From contig NZ_CAJFCL010000004.1 of the NCBI RefSeq assembly GCF_904063065.1, positions 124,001 to 188,000 on the forward strand: 64,000 bases of DNA, written 5' to 3'. Below are positions 9,654 through 18,190 of this stretch, in pieces. The notes below the pieces were generated by a model. That model was not told the DNA's origin and did no database searches. It worked only from the letters and a program-made list of their open reading frames with translations. This DNA comes from Pseudomonas paraversuta. GTDB lineage: Bacteria; Pseudomonadota; Gammaproteobacteria; Pseudomonadales; Pseudomonadaceae. Within the stretch, counting starts at the first letter, position 1. The number at the start of each line of letters is the position of its first letter. A program made the position numbers and the translations under genes.

Positions 9654-9689
9654 AACAGCCCTGAGCGCACAAGGCGCGTCAGGGCTGTT
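9654..9689. terminator. Bidirectional terminator between the DUF1338 gene and azurin
   Basis: AACAGCCCTGA and TCAGGGCTGTT form a strong stem within 9654-9689, between two convergent genes (stops at 9648 and 9707). It can end both transcripts. Confidence 0.75.
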
Positions 9690-9706
9690 GATTGGCAGGC
9701 CGGGGC

Positions 9707-10153
9707 TTATTTGAGGACCACGGCGCCTTTCATCATCGAGTTGTGGCCAGGGAATGTGCAGAAGAACTCGTACGATTCAGCCGGGTTCAATTTCGACGCG
9801 TCGAAGGTCACCGAGTCTTTCTCACCGGCACCAATGATCTTGGTGTGGGCAATGATGCGGGTGTCACCGTCTTTCAGGTAGTTTTTATCCAGCCCGGCGG
9901 CCATGCCGTCAGTCGCTACACCTGCCATGTCTGCAGTTTTGCTCAACACCCAGTTATGACCCATGACGTTTTTCGGCAAGCTGCCGGAGTGCGTCAGGTT
10001 AACGGTGAAGGTCTTGCAGGACTTGTCGATGACGATCTCTTTGGTGTTGTAAGACATTTGGTCAGTCGAATCGACAGTCACAGCGCATTCAGCCGCCAGC
10101 AAATGGCCGCTGGCCAGGGTCAAAAGGGATACCGCAAGAACTTTGGCAAACAT
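9707..10153 (-). CDS. azu: Azurin, periplasmic blue copper protein
   Basis: Azurin is a periplasmic electron carrier linked to denitrification enzymes, cytochrome c and redox stress. The 148-residue precursor has a 20-residue signal peptide ([20 protein letters not shown]), leaving a 128-residue mature protein starting AECAVTVD. In mature numbering all five copper contacts are at the canonical positions: Gly45 and His46 (MGHNW), Cys112, His117 and Met121 ([11 protein letters not shown]). The Cys3-Cys26 disulfide pair is also present. The start at 10153 follows GGAG; an upstream in-frame ATG would add 23 residues ahead of the signal peptide and is not credible. A possible ANR box lies upstream. 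Confidence 0.97.
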   Translation of the reverse strand: MFAKVLAVSLLTLASGHLLAAECAVTVDSTDQMSYNTKEIVIDKSCKTFTVNLTHSGSLPKNVMGHNWVLSKTADMAGVATDGMAAGLDKNYLKDGDTRIIAHTKIIGAGEKDSVTFDASKLNPAESYEFFCTFPGHNSMMKGAVVLK

Positions 10154-10221
10154 GGTGTATCTCCAAGGCAGGGTATGAAAAAAATCTGTATACAGATTGC
10201 CCGAAAATTGTCTCGATTCCA

Positions 10222-10235
10222 ATGATCTGAATCAT
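10222..10235 (-). promoter_or_regulatory. Candidate ANR/Fnr box upstream of azurin
   Basis: ATGAT-CTGA-ATCAT is a perfect dyad with one symmetric mismatch per half to the ANR consensus TTGAT-N4-ATCAA. Its centre is about 75 bp ahead of the azurin ATG, consistent with a class II site at roughly -41 of a promoter in between. azu of P. aeruginosa is known to be under ANR control; the site here is an inference from sequence. Confidence 0.5.
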
Positions 10236-10323
10236 GGTCCTGGCATTGTTCGAAACAATTCGCCCACCAGAGGAACGCCGGGCTTATCACCTTAGGTCAT
10301 CAACAGGGTATTCGGAGGAATAA

Positions 10324-10380
10324 GTGACGGGACTTTCTGCGCTGATCAGCCGCTGCTATCAGCTTCGTTCAGAGATTTAA
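10324..10380 (+). CDS. Possible 18-residue peptide
   Basis: A GTG at 10324 is preceded at five bases by GGAGG (10314-10318) and followed by 18 sense codons (MTGLSALISRCYQLRSEI) and TAA. It resembles no family I recognise. The ribosome site is unusually good for a random occurrence, but the length is too short for coding statistics, and nothing else supports translation. It may be a small protein, a leader peptide for the 68-residue gene 140 bp downstream, or chance. Confidence 0.2.
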   Translation: MTGLSALISRCYQLRSEI

Positions 10381-10520
10381 TCCACAACCGGCTTTTTCGG
10401 CAGTGTAGAGTCGTGTTTTCAGCGCAAAATAGCGACTTGCTAAAACCCAGCTAACGGCTAAGCACTAATACAGGGCAGAATACGCGCCGCTCAACCCCTT
10501 CGACCCCCAGAGGATCGCCC

Positions 10521-10727
10521 ATGGCCAAACCAAATTACAACTTCGCTAAGCGTCAAAGAGACTTGGCTAAAGAGCAGAAGAAAGAAGAAAAGCTTGCCCG
10601 CAAGAAAGCGGCTGCTGAGGAAGGTACTGTAGAGCTGGACCCGAATGCCGACGTTGACGTCGATGCAGAAGCTGAGGTTGTTGCTGAAAACACCGACGCA
10701 GTAGAACAAAAAGCACCCGACGCGTAA
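10521..10727 (+). CDS. Small charged protein of unknown function
   Basis: The 68-residue protein has two oppositely charged halves. Residues 1-33 are rich in Lys, Arg and Glu (MAKPNYNFAKRQRDLAKEQK and onward) and predict as a helix or coiled coil; residues 34-68 are acidic and Ala/Val/Asp rich (DPNADVDVDAEAEVV). There is no signal peptide or membrane segment. Similar short proteins starting MAKPNY.FAKRQR are common in Pseudomonas, but I know of no assigned function. The basic, abundant Lys-rich helix and acidic tail could suit RNA or ribosome contact, which is speculation. It stands alone between azurin and the ygiQ-like gene. Confidence 0.8.
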   Translation: MAKPNYNFAKRQRDLAKEQKKEEKLARKKAAAEEGTVELDPNADVDVDAEAEVVAENTDAVEQKAPDA

Positions 10728-10774
10728 TACCCTCGGCCCGGTTATCCACAACCCGGCCCACAGGATCTGTGATC

Positions 10775-10801
10775 AGGATCAGCAGCCCGGCTGTTGATCC
10801 T
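10775..10801. terminator. Strong inverted repeat downstream of the 68-aa gene
   Basis: AGGATCAGCAGC (10775-10786) pairs with GCTGTTGATCCT (10790-10801) with one G-U pair and a three-base loop, 48 bp after the stop at 10727. There is no U-run; a terminator or 3'-end role is inferred from position. Confidence 0.5.
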
Positions 10802-10916
10802 CGCAGTCCACCTGATTGCCTGTGCTGCATCCTCAGACGCTCCAGACCACCCTCCCTCGCATCCCTTGCACCAATCAATCGATTCACGCCTGACGGGCTT
10901 GTGCGCGCGCAGAATG

Positions 10917-10946
10917 CACAACGCCAGCCCGAAGGCTGGCGTTGTG
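10917..10946. terminator. Terminator between the small gene and the ygiQ-like gene
   Basis: CACAACGCCAGC and GCTGGCGTTGTG form a perfect 12-bp stem with a CCGAAG loop, between convergent genes. Only a weak T-rich tail follows on either strand. Confidence 0.7.
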
Positions 10947-10995
10947 TTTGGCCAAAGCGCTTTTGCAGGAGCCGGCTAACCGGCCCCGGCAGACG

Positions 10996-13302
10996 TTAGC
11001 GCGGTACCACCGGCTTACGGGTCGGCTTCTGGCTCTTGCCGCCCTTGGCCGCTTCATGGCGCTCTTTGGCAGCCTGCTTGTTACGGGCAAATGCAGCGGC
11101 CTTGGCCTGCTCGCGCTTGTCCCACGGGTTACCACCATCGCTGGCACGCGGCGGCAGGCCGGTGTGCTGGGTGAGGATCTTGGTGGTTTTTTCGCCGGCG
11201 ACCTTGTGGCTGCCTGCAGGCGTCGAGTTTTTGCGACGGGCACTCTGGTAGCTGTCAGTGGCTGGCTGATGCAATGGAATCAGCTGGTCTTTACCCGAAC
11301 CAATCAGGTCGGCACGGCCCATGCGGGTCAGGGCCTCACGCAGCATTGGCCAGCCCTTGGGATCGTGGTAGCGCAAGAACGCCTTGTGCAGCCGACGCTG
11401 TTCTTCGCTCTTGACGATAACCACCGAGTCGCTTTTGTATGTGACCTTGCGCAGCGGGTTCTTGCCCGAGTGGTACATCGCGGTGGCAGTGGCCATCGGC
11501 GACGGGTAGAACGCCTGCACCTGGTCAGCACGGAAGCCATTGCCCTTGAGCCACAGCGCAAGGTTCATCATGTCTTCATCTTTGGTGCCGGGGTGAGCGG
11601 CGATGAAGTACGGGATCAGGTACTGCTCTTTGCCTGCTTCCTTGGTGTACTTCTCGAACATGCGCTTGAACTTGTCATAGCTGCCAATGCCCGGCTTCAT
11701 CATCTGGTTGAGCGGACCTTCCTCGGTGTGTTCCGGGGCGATCTTCAGGTAACCACCTACGTGGTGCGTCACCAGCTCTTTAACGTATTCCGGCGATTCG
11801 ACCGCGAGGTCGTAGCGCAGACCGGAAGCAATCAGGATTTTCTTCACCCCCGGCAAGGCACGGGCGCTGCGATACAGCTGAATCAACGACGAGTGGTCGG
11901 TGTTCAGGTTCGGGCAAATACCCGGGAACACGCAGGATGGCTTGCGGCACGCGGATTCGATTTCCGGCGTTTTGCAGGCGATGCGGTACATGTTCGCGGT
12001 CGGGCCACCGAGGTCGGAAATGACGCCGGTAAAGCCTGGCACCTTGTCACGGATCTCTTCGATTTCGCGAATGATCGACTCTTCGGAACGGTTCTGGATG
12101 ATCCGGCCTTCGTGCTCGGTAATGGAGCAGAAGGTGCAGCCGCCAAAGCAGCCACGCATGATGTTCACCGAGAAGCGGATCATGTCGTAGGCCGGGATTT
12201 TTTCCTTGCCGTACGCAGGATGCGGAACACGTGCGTAAGGCATGCCAAACACGTAGTCCATTTCTTCGGTGGTCATAGGGATCGGCGGCGGGTTGAACCA
12301 CACATCCACTTCGCCATGCTTCTGCACCAGCGCACGGGCGTTACCCGGGTTGGTTTCAAGGTGCAGCACGCGGTTGGCGTGGGCGTACAGAATCGAGTCG
12401 CCACGCACTTTCTCTACCGATGGCAGACGGATTACCGTCTTGTCACGGGTCATGCGCGGGCTGGCCAGAAGTTGCACGACCTTGGCTTCGTTCGGGTCTT
12501 CAACCGGACCTTTTTCCTGCTCGATGGCGCAGGCCTGGGTGTCCTGGGTGTTCACGTACGGGTTGATGATCTTGTCGATCTTGCCCGGACGGTCGATACG
12601 CGTGGAGTCGACTTCGTACCAGTCTTTGGGCGTATCGCGACGAATGAACGCGGTGCCGCGAACATCGGTAATGTCTTCGATCTTGTGGCCATACGACAAA
12701 CGCTGGGCAACTTCGACAATGGCACGTTCGGCGTTGCCGTACAGCAGGATGTCGGCGCAGGCGTCGATCAGGATCGAGTTGCGCACGCGGTCCTGCCAGT
12801 AGTCGTAATGGGCGATACGGCGCAGAGATGCCTCGATGCCACCGAGTACGATCGGTACATTTTTATAGGCTTCCTTGCAGCGCTGGCTATACACCAGGCT
12901 CGCGCGATCCGGACGTTTGCCAGCCATGCCACCGGGGGTGTAGGCGTCATCGGAACGGATTTTTTTGTCGGCGGTGTAGCGGTTGATCATCGAGTCCATG
13001 TTGCCGGCCGCGACGCCAAAGAACAGGTTCGGCTCGCCCAGCTTCATGAAGTCGTCTTTGGACTGCCAGTTCGGCTGCGCAATGATGCCCACACGGAAGC
13101 CCTGGGACTCCAGCAAGCGACCGATGATGGCCATGCCGAACGACGGGTGGTCGACATAGGCATCACCGGTGACGATGATGATGTCGCATGAATCCCAGCC
13201 AAGCTGATCCATCTCCTCCCTGCTCATTGGCAGGAATGGCGCTGGACCGAAACATTCGGCCCAGTACTTGGGATAGTCAAATAGAGGCTTGGCTGATTGC
13301 AT
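10996..13302 (-). CDS. YgiQ family radical SAM protein
   Basis: The 768-residue protein has the radical SAM cluster motif CxxxCxxC in [18 protein letters not shown], preceded by an N-terminal DUF/UPF0313 region ([19 protein letters not shown]) that resembles cobalamin-binding folds, and a basic, Lys-rich C-terminal tail of about 100 residues. The family's reaction is not established. The start at [16 protein letters not shown] (13302) is preferred; an upstream in-frame start would add 25 residues of weak similarity ([10 protein letters not shown]). The gene is monocistronic by appearance, lying 200 bp from dnaB and having its own terminator. Confidence 0.88.
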   Translation of the reverse strand: MQSAKPLFDYPKYWAECFGPAPFLPMSREEMDQLGWDSCDIIIVTGDAYVDHPSFGMAIIGRLLESQGFRVGIIAQPNWQSKDDFMKLGEPNLFFGVAAGNMDSMINRYTADKKIRSDDAYTPGGMAGKRPDRASLVYSQRCKEAYKNVPIVLGGIEASLRRIAHYDYWQDRVRNSILIDACADILLYGNAERAIVEVAQRLSYGHKIEDITDVRGTAFIRRDTPKDWYEVDSTRIDRPGKIDKIINPYVNTQDTQACAIEQEKGPVEDPNEAKVVQLLASPRMTRDKTVIRLPSVEKVRGDSILYAHANRVLHLETNPGNARALVQKHGEVDVWFNPPPIPMTTEEMDYVFGMPYARVPHPAYGKEKIPAYDMIRFSVNIMRGCFGGCTFCSITEHEGRIIQNRSEESIIREIEEIRDKVPGFTGVISDLGGPTANMYRIACKTPEIESACRKPSCVFPGICPNLNTDHSSLIQLYRSARALPGVKKILIASGLRYDLAVESPEYVKELVTHHVGGYLKIAPEHTEEGPLNQMMKPGIGSYDKFKRMFEKYTKEAGKEQYLIPYFIAAHPGTKDEDMMNLALWLKGNGFRADQVQAFYPSPMATATAMYHSGKNPLRKVTYKSDSVVIVKSEEQRRLHKAFLRYHDPKGWPMLREALTRMGRADLIGSGKDQLIPLHQPATDSYQSARRKNSTPAGSHKVAGEKTTKILTQHTGLPPRASDGGNPWDKREQAKAAAFARNKQAAKERHEAAKGGKSQKPTRKPVVPR

Positions 13303-13376
13303 GTCGATGACCGGTGTTGAGTACAGAAAATTGGGCGCGTCATTTACGAAGAAATTCGCGGGCGCGGAATATAGCA

Positions 13377-13416
13377 CAAAAAATGATCAATTCCGACGGT
13401 AATGGTCGGAATTGAT
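13377..13416 (-). terminator. Intrinsic terminator of dnaB
   Basis: On the minus strand, ATCAATTCCGAC and GTCGGAATTGAT (13386-13416) form a perfect 12-bp stem with a 7-base loop, followed shortly by TTTTTTG. This is a classic Rho-independent terminator, about 85 bp after the dnaB stop. Confidence 0.85.
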
Positions 13417-13502
13417 TGGAGCCTGTGATTGCGATCCCTCACATGCCCGCCTTGCCGGTAATAACCTCGGCGTGACCGCCTGGGCAACCACGCAGCGGGC
13501 GG

Positions 13503-14897
13503 TTAATCGTCGTCGAAGTTGTAGCTGCCCGGCGCCAGGTTTTCGAAGCGCGTGTATTTGCCGATAAACGCCAGGCGCGTGGTACCGATAGGGCCGTTAC
13601 GCTGCTTGCCGATGATGATTTCGGCAATGCCCTTGTGCTCGGTTTCGGGGTGATAAACCTCGTCCCGGTACACGAACATGATGACGTCGGCATCCTGCTC
13701 GATGGCTCCGGATTCACGCAAGTCAGAGTTGATCGGGCGCTTGTTGGGCCGCTGCTCAAGAGAACGGTTGAGCTGTGACAGCGCCACCACCGGGCAATTG
13801 AATTCTTTGGCCAGGGCTTTCAGGGAGCGGGAAATCTCGGAGATTTCGTTGGTGCGGTTGTCACCGCCCGAACCGGGGATCTGCATCAGTTGCAGGTAGT
13901 CGATCATGATCAGACCGATCTCACCGTGTTCACGCACCAGGCGCCGGGTACGGGCGCGCATTTCCGACGGGCTGATACCGGCCGTATCATCGATGAACAG
14001 CTTGCGGTCGTTGAGCAGGTTGACCGCCGAGGTCAGGCGCGGCCAGTCATCGTCCTCCAGTCGACCGGCACGGACCTTGGTCTGGTCGATGCGCCCCAGA
14101 GACGACAGCATACGCATGATCAGCGATTCGCCTGGCATCTCGAGGGAGTACACCAGTACCGCTTTTTCGCTGCGCAATACCGCGTTTTCCACCAGGTTCA
14201 TCGCAAAGGTGGTTTTACCCATCGATGGACGACCGGCCACGATGATCAGGTCAGACGGCTGCAAGCCACTGGTCATGCCATCGAGGTCGGTGTAGCCGGT
14301 GGACAGGCCGGTAATGGCGTTGTCGGTGTTGAACAGCGTATCGATCCGGTCGATGGCTTTGGTCAACAGATCATTGACGCTGACCGGGCCGCCGGTTTTT
14401 GGCCGGGCCTCGGCAATTGCAAAGATCTGCCGCTCGGCTTCGTCAAGAATCTCGGCGGCATTGCGCCCTTCAGGATTGAACGCGCTATCGGCGATTTCGG
14501 TGCTGATACCGATCAGCTGGCGCAGCGTGGCGCGCTCGCGAACGATCTGCGCATAGGCCTTGATGTTGGCGACCGACGGCGTGTTTTTTGCCAGTTCGCC
14601 CAGGTAGCCCAGGCCACCGACTTGCGACGTCTGACCTTCCTTGTCCAGTTGCTCGGCAAGGGTCACGACGTCAATCGGGGAGTTCTGGTCCGCCAGCTTG
14701 GCAATTGCGCGAAAGATCAGGCGATGGTCATGTCGATAGAAGTCGCCGTCCGAGACTTGATCCAGCACGCGTTCCCAGGCGTTGTTGTCCAGCATCAAAC
14801 CACCGAGCACGGCCTGTTCGGCCTCGATGGAATGCGGCGGCACCTTCAGGGATGCGGTTTGCAGGTCGTATTGCTCAGGAGCGGAGATATCGTTCAT
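13503..14897 (-). CDS. dnaB: Replicative DNA helicase DnaB
   Basis: DnaB is the hexameric 5'-3' helicase at the replication fork. The 464-residue protein has the N-terminal primase-interacting helical domain (from about 20 to 120) and a RecA-like motor domain with Walker A AGRPSMGKTTFAMNL and Walker B LIMIDYLQLM, plus the KALAKEFNCPVVALSQLNR motif. The chosen ATG (MNDISAPEQYDLQT) lies two codons downstream of a GTG that is also in frame. It follows the rpsF-rpsR-rplI ribosomal operon, a common gamma-proteobacterial order, but a terminator separates them. Confidence 0.97.
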   Translation of the reverse strand: MNDISAPEQYDLQTASLKVPPHSIEAEQAVLGGLMLDNNAWERVLDQVSDGDFYRHDHRLIFRAIAKLADQNSPIDVVTLAEQLDKEGQTSQVGGLGYLGELAKNTPSVANIKAYAQIVRERATLRQLIGISTEIADSAFNPEGRNAAEILDEAERQIFAIAEARPKTGGPVSVNDLLTKAIDRIDTLFNTDNAITGLSTGYTDLDGMTSGLQPSDLIIVAGRPSMGKTTFAMNLVENAVLRSEKAVLVYSLEMPGESLIMRMLSSLGRIDQTKVRAGRLEDDDWPRLTSAVNLLNDRKLFIDDTAGISPSEMRARTRRLVREHGEIGLIMIDYLQLMQIPGSGGDNRTNEISEISRSLKALAKEFNCPVVALSQLNRSLEQRPNKRPINSDLRESGAIEQDADVIMFVYRDEVYHPETEHKGIAEIIIGKQRNGPIGTTRLAFIGKYTRFENLAPGSYNFDDD

Positions 14898-14958
14898 GGC
14901 CACTTGGTTAATTTGTAAAAGCTGGGGGTTTTAAAATCAGGAACAGCAGAAAGACAAA

Positions 14959-14987
14959 GGGCACGACCTGTAAACAGGATCGTGCCC
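14959..14987 (-). terminator. Terminator of the rpsF-rplI operon
   Basis: GGGCACGA...CCTG-TAAA-CAGG...TCGTGCCC forms a long stem; reading on the minus strand it is followed by TTTGTCTTT. It lies 46 bp after the rplI stop. Confidence 0.8.
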
Positions 14988-15032
14988 GATGTTAACCGCC
15001 TGACACACAAGGTGCCAGTCAGTTAAGACTGC

Positions 15033-15479
15033 TTAAGCAGCTACCACAACAACGCGTACGGTTGCTTCAACTTCGGCGTGCAAGTGCACAGCCACGTCGA
15101 ATTCGCCAACGTTGCGGATAGTGCCGTTCGGCAGACGAACTTCGCTTTTAGCAACTTCAACGCCAGAGGCGGTCAGTGCATCAGCGATGTCGTGGGTGCC
15201 GATCGAACCGAACAGCTTGCCTTCGTCGCCAGCGGTGGCAGTGATAGTCACTTCCAGCTCAGCCAGTTGGGCAGCGCGTGTTTCAGCCGAAGCTTTCTTG
15301 TCTGCTGCTGCTTGTTCCAGCTCAGCACGACGCTCTTCAAACGCAGCCAGGTTGGCAGCGGTTGCAGCGGTAGCTTTGCCGTACGGCAGCAGGTAGTTAC
15401 GACCGTAACCGGCCTTAACATTTACTTTGTCGCCCAGGTTGCCCAGGTTCGCGACTTTTTCCAGAAGGATCAGTTGCAT
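15033..15479 (-). CDS. rplI: 50S ribosomal protein L9
   Basis: The 148-residue protein begins [20 protein letters not shown], the L9 N-terminal rRNA-binding domain with [13 protein letters not shown], followed by the long central helix ([18 protein letters not shown]) and a C-terminal domain. L9 binds domain V of 23S rRNA and influences frame maintenance. It is the last gene of the rpsF operon, 19 bp after the DUF2232 membrane protein. Confidence 0.98.
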   Translation of the reverse strand: MQLILLEKVANLGNLGDKVNVKAGYGRNYLLPYGKATAATAANLAAFEERRAELEQAAADKKASAETRAAQLAELEVTITATAGDEGKLFGSIGTHDIADALTASGVEVAKSEVRLPNGTIRNVGEFDVAVHLHAEVEATVRVVVVAA

Positions 15480-15498
15480 GTGAAAATCCTCTTAACTT

Positions 15499-16395
15499 TT
15501 AACCTTCACCGTCCGCAGAGTCTTTATCAGCGTCTTTCGGCGCCAGACGTCCACGGAAATCAATCAGGCTGTCGACAATGGCCAAGACCACGAGCAACGG
15601 ATAGATCAGCTGCATAAACAGCAACAGCGTGACGTACAACCCCACCAGCCAAAACTTGGCCAGTCGCTTTTGCGCCACCAGCCCATGGATCAGGGCCAGC
15701 CCGGCGAAGAACAACGCTACGCTGCACAACGGCGTAAGCATGGCCATTTGAGGGCCGAAGTTCGGTCCTACAAGCATGCACGCCAGCAACAGTAACGCTG
15801 GACCCAGCGGTAGGCGGATGCTGCGAAATTCGCTGGCAAAACCGCCCGGGTTGTACAACAACGCCTGCCAGTAACGCCCGATAATCAGGCTAAGCAAGCT
15901 GACGACCTGCATCAAAGCTGCAATCAAACCGGTAAGAACAGGGGCAATCAATGCTCCTAGGCGCGCTCGCTCTACGTCAGATAACTTGTCGTAGAGACCA
16001 TTGAGGACCTGCGGCAGAAGTTTTTCCAACTCCTGCGCCATCGCACCAATGGGTTCGCGGAAAACCGTACCCAGGATCACGCCATACACTACACCCAACG
16101 CCACGCTGACCAGCAGCACGCGATGCCAGGGCTGACCGGCGCGTAACATCATCGCCAATCCCAGAGATCCCAGCAGCACCATCAAGGTGCGAGGTTCTCC
16201 GATAAACCACCAGACCAAGGCCGGCAGTAGAGCCCATGAGAGAATGCTCAAGGCATCTCTCGGACCGCGCCGCAGGAGCACAAGGCAACCCGCAGCAGCA
16301 CTCAACCAGAACAAAAACGGCAATGCCGCACATCCGGCCACGATTAACGCGGCCTGCACACGGCCTCGCATGATGAACTCAGCTAAGGCGCGCAT
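15499..16395 (-). CDS. DUF2232 multi-pass membrane protein
   Basis: The 298-residue protein has about eight hydrophobic segments spread over its length (for example VQAALIVAGCAALPFLFWLS, ALLLLACMLVGPNFGPQ and FWLVGLYVTLLLFMQLIYPL) and a short acidic C-terminus (DADKDSADGEG). It belongs to the DUF2232/YybS-like family, often placed between rpsR and rplI in Pseudomonas. The function is not known; some members have been compared with ECF-type S components, which cannot be settled here. It sits 36 bp downstream of rpsR and 19 bp upstream of rplI, so it is translated from the ribosomal protein operon. Confidence 0.85.
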   Translation of the reverse strand: MRALAEFIMRGRVQAALIVAGCAALPFLFWLSAAAGCLVLLRRGPRDALSILSWALLPALVWWFIGEPRTLMVLLGSLGLAMMLRAGQPWHRVLLVSVALGVVYGVILGTVFREPIGAMAQELEKLLPQVLNGLYDKLSDVERARLGALIAPVLTGLIAALMQVVSLLSLIIGRYWQALLYNPGGFASEFRSIRLPLGPALLLLACMLVGPNFGPQMAMLTPLCSVALFFAGLALIHGLVAQKRLAKFWLVGLYVTLLLFMQLIYPLLVVLAIVDSLIDFRGRLAPKDADKDSADGEG

Positions 16396-16431
16396 GCTTT
16401 CAATCCTTTACTACTTGTCGACTGCCCGGTC

Positions 16432-16662
16432 TCAGCGGCCGTGGCTGTCGGTGTAGGCCAGCAGGGCCAGGAAGCGGGCGCGCTTGATAGCGGTGGCCAG
16501 CTGACGCTGATAACGAGCTTTAGTACCGGTGATACGGCTTGGAACAATTTTGCCGGTTTCGGATACGTAAGCTTTCAGAGTGTTGAGATCCTTGTAATCG
16601 ATCTCTTTCACTTCTTCTGCGGTGAAGCGGCAGAATTTACGACGACGGAAGAAACGTGCCAT
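16432..16662 (-). CDS. rpsR: 30S ribosomal protein S18
   Basis: The 76-residue protein has the S18 core [20 protein letters not shown] and the C-terminal [19 protein letters not shown]18 forms a heterodimer with S6 on the 30S platform, and the two genes are adjacent (28 bp apart). Confidence 0.98.
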   Translation of the reverse strand: MARFFRRRKFCRFTAEEVKEIDYKDLNTLKAYVSETGKIVPSRITGTKARYQRQLATAIKRARFLALLAYTDSHGR

Positions 16663-16690
16663 GTAATTGGCTCCTCAAAAGGTCCGTGGA

Positions 16691-17116
16691 TTACTCGTCA
16701 GCGTTATCGCTGGCGTCGCTGTTATCGCTGTCATCGCCATCGGCGCTGTCAGAATGCTCAGGACGGTCACGACGCTCACGGCGCTCACTGCGGTTCTCTT
16801 CAGCCTTGAGCATCTCGGACTGGCCAGTTACGGCTTCGTCGCGACGGATGACCAGGTTACGGATCACAGCATCGTTGTAACGGAAGTTGTCTTCCAGCTC
16901 AGCCAGGGCTTTGCCAGTGCATTCAACGTTCAGCATCACGTAGTGAGCCTTGTGAACATTGTTGATTGCGTAGGCCAGTTGACGACGGCCCCAATCTTCC
17001 AGACGGTGGATTTTGCCGCCGTCTTCTTCGATCAGCTTGGTGTAACGCTCTACCATGCCGCCGACTTGTTCGCTTTGATCCGGGTGGACCAAAAAGATGA
17101 TTTCGTAATGACGCAT
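16691..17116 (-). CDS. rpsF: 30S ribosomal protein S6
   Basis: The 141-residue protein starts [20 protein letters not shown] and has the standard S6 alpha/beta fold to about residue 100. The C-terminal 40 residues are a low-complexity, first basic then highly acidic tail ([20 protein letters not shown], ending NADE). In E. coli and Pseudomonas the ligase RimK adds glutamates to the S6 C-terminus; the Asp/Ser/Glu tail ending in Glu is compatible with that. It is the first gene of rpsF-rpsR-DUF2232-rplI. TAAGGAG lies just ahead of the ATG. Confidence 0.98.
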   Translation of the reverse strand: MRHYEIIFLVHPDQSEQVGGMVERYTKLIEEDGGKIHRLEDWGRRQLAYAINNVHKAHYVMLNVECTGKALAELEDNFRYNDAVIRNLVIRRDEAVTGQSEMLKAEENRSERRERRDRPEHSDSADGDDSDNSDASDNADE

Positions 17117-17120
17117 GAAT

Positions 17121-17170
17121 GCTCCTTACGGGTTGTAGCCTGCCGCTAACTAAAAAGCGGTCAGACAAGG
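17121..17170 (-). promoter_or_regulatory. Possible S6:S18 autoregulatory leader of rpsF
   Basis: On the minus strand a hairpin, CCGCT-N8-AGCGG (17143-17160), lies 27-44 bases ahead of the rpsF start codon. In many bacteria the S6:S18 complex represses its own operon through a CCG-containing leader structure at this position. The fit to the published consensus was judged by eye only. Confidence 0.3.
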
Positions 17171-17317
17171 AGTGAATGACACTTGTGTGTCTTGCCTAGA
17201 GAGGCACATATGCGCCCGCCATGACGGCAAGGGGCGCAATTGTAGAGAAGGGACAAGAGAGGTGCAAGGCAATTGGTGATTATTTGAACAATCTAGCCCT
17301 TCACCCACCACAAGCGA

Positions 17318-17407
17318 CTGTGGGAGCCTGCTTGCTGGCGATGATTACAACGCGATGGGTCTGACAGACCGCGCTGATGCCATCGCCGGCAAACCGGCTC
17401 CCACAGT
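17318..17407. repeat. Inverted pair of REP units
   Basis: CTGTGGGAGCCTGCTTGCTGGCGATG (start of the region) and CATCGCCGGCAAACCGGCTCCCACAG (end) face each other across about 45 bases. Each unit forms its own hairpin and together they form a BIME-like pair between rlmB and rpsF. Confidence 0.82.
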
Positions 17408-17422
17408 GATGTAGCGTGTTGC

Positions 17423-18190
17423 TTACTTCTTCTTCGAAGAAGTCTTGGCCTTGACGCTGCGCTGGCGCAGGGCTTCGAACAGGCAAACCCCCGTCGCTAC
17501 CGATACGTTCAGGCTGCTGACGCTACCGGCCATCGGCAGGCGCACCAGGTAATCGCAGTGCTCGCGAGTCAGGCGGCGCATGCCTTTGCCTTCCGCACCC
17601 ATGATCAGGATGGTCGGGCCAGTCATGTCCTGGTCGTACAGTTCCTGCTCGGCTTCGCCGGCAGTACCCACGATCCACAGTCCGCGCTGTTGAAGCTTTT
17701 TCAGCGTGGCCGCAAGGTTGGTAACCGCAACCAACGGAATCACTTCCGCCGCGCCGCAGGCTACTTTTCGTACAGTCGGGGTCAAGGTTGCAGACTTGTC
17801 TTTAGGTACGATGACGGCCAGAGCACCCGCCGCATCCGCCGTGCGCAAACAGGCACCCAGGTTGTGCGGATCAGTCACGCCGTCCAGCACCAGAATCAGC
17901 GGAGCACCTTCGGTACGATCCAGCAATTCGTTGAGCATGGCCTCGCCCCACACCTGGCTCGGGCTTACATCAGCCACAACACCCTGGTGCACGCCTTCAA
18001 CCCAAACGTCCATCTCGCGACGTTCAGCGTTGCCGACATCGATCCGGTTTTCAGCGGCCAGCGCGATCAGGGTCTGAACCCGCGGATCGTTGCGGCTTTC
18101 AGCCAGCCACACTTGCTTGACGCGTTTCGGGTGGTGACGAAGCAACGCTTCTACAGCGTGAATACCGTAGATTTTTTCCAACTGGCTCAT
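17423..18190 (-). CDS. rlmB: 23S rRNA (guanosine-2'-O-)-methyltransferase RlmB
   Basis: RlmB methylates the 2'-O of G2251 in 23S rRNA. The 255-residue protein has an N-terminal L30e-like substrate-binding domain and a C-terminal SPOUT (SpoU) domain with motif 1 DPHNLGACLRTADAAGA, motif 2 LIMGAEGKGMRRL and motif 3 PMAGSVSSLNVSVATGVCLF, the deep-knot elements. The C-terminal tail KTSSKKK is basic. The gene overlaps the rnr stop by four bases (ATGA), so translation is likely coupled, as in E. coli where rlmB follows rnr. Confidence 0.96.
   Translation of the reverse strand: MSQLEKIYGIHAVEALLRHHPKRVKQVWLAESRNDPRVQTLIALAAENRIDVGNAERREMDVWVEGVHQGVVADVSPSQVWGEAMLNELLDRTEGAPLILVLDGVTDPHNLGACLRTADAAGALAVIVPKDKSATLTPTVRKVACGAAEVIPLVAVTNLAATLKKLQQRGLWIVGTAGEAEQELYDQDMTGPTILIMGAEGKGMRRLTREHCDYLVRLPMAGSVSSLNVSVATGVCLFEALRQRSVKAKTSSKKK

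Larger units (their letters stand above)
10154..10520. other. Divergent intergenic region upstream of azurin and the 68-aa protein
   Basis: This 367-base region contains the azurin promoter side (with an ANR-like dyad at 10222-10235), a possible 18-codon open reading frame with a strong ribosome site at 10324-10380, and presumably the promoter of the small gene at 10521. Nothing else was recognised. Confidence 0.6.
17117..17422. other. Intergenic region: rpsF leader and REP pair
   Basis: This 306-base region holds the rpsF 5' leader (with a CCGCT/AGCGG hairpin at 17143-17160 close to the ribosome site) and, nearer rlmB, an inverted pair of REP units. No gene is seen. Confidence 0.7.

Noticed and set aside
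10942..13191. A 749-codon open frame on the plus strand opposite the ygiQ-like gene
   Set aside because: It mirrors a well-supported radical SAM gene, has Val/Arg/His-rich nonsense composition and no recognisable domain. Long antisense frames are common in GC-rich genes.
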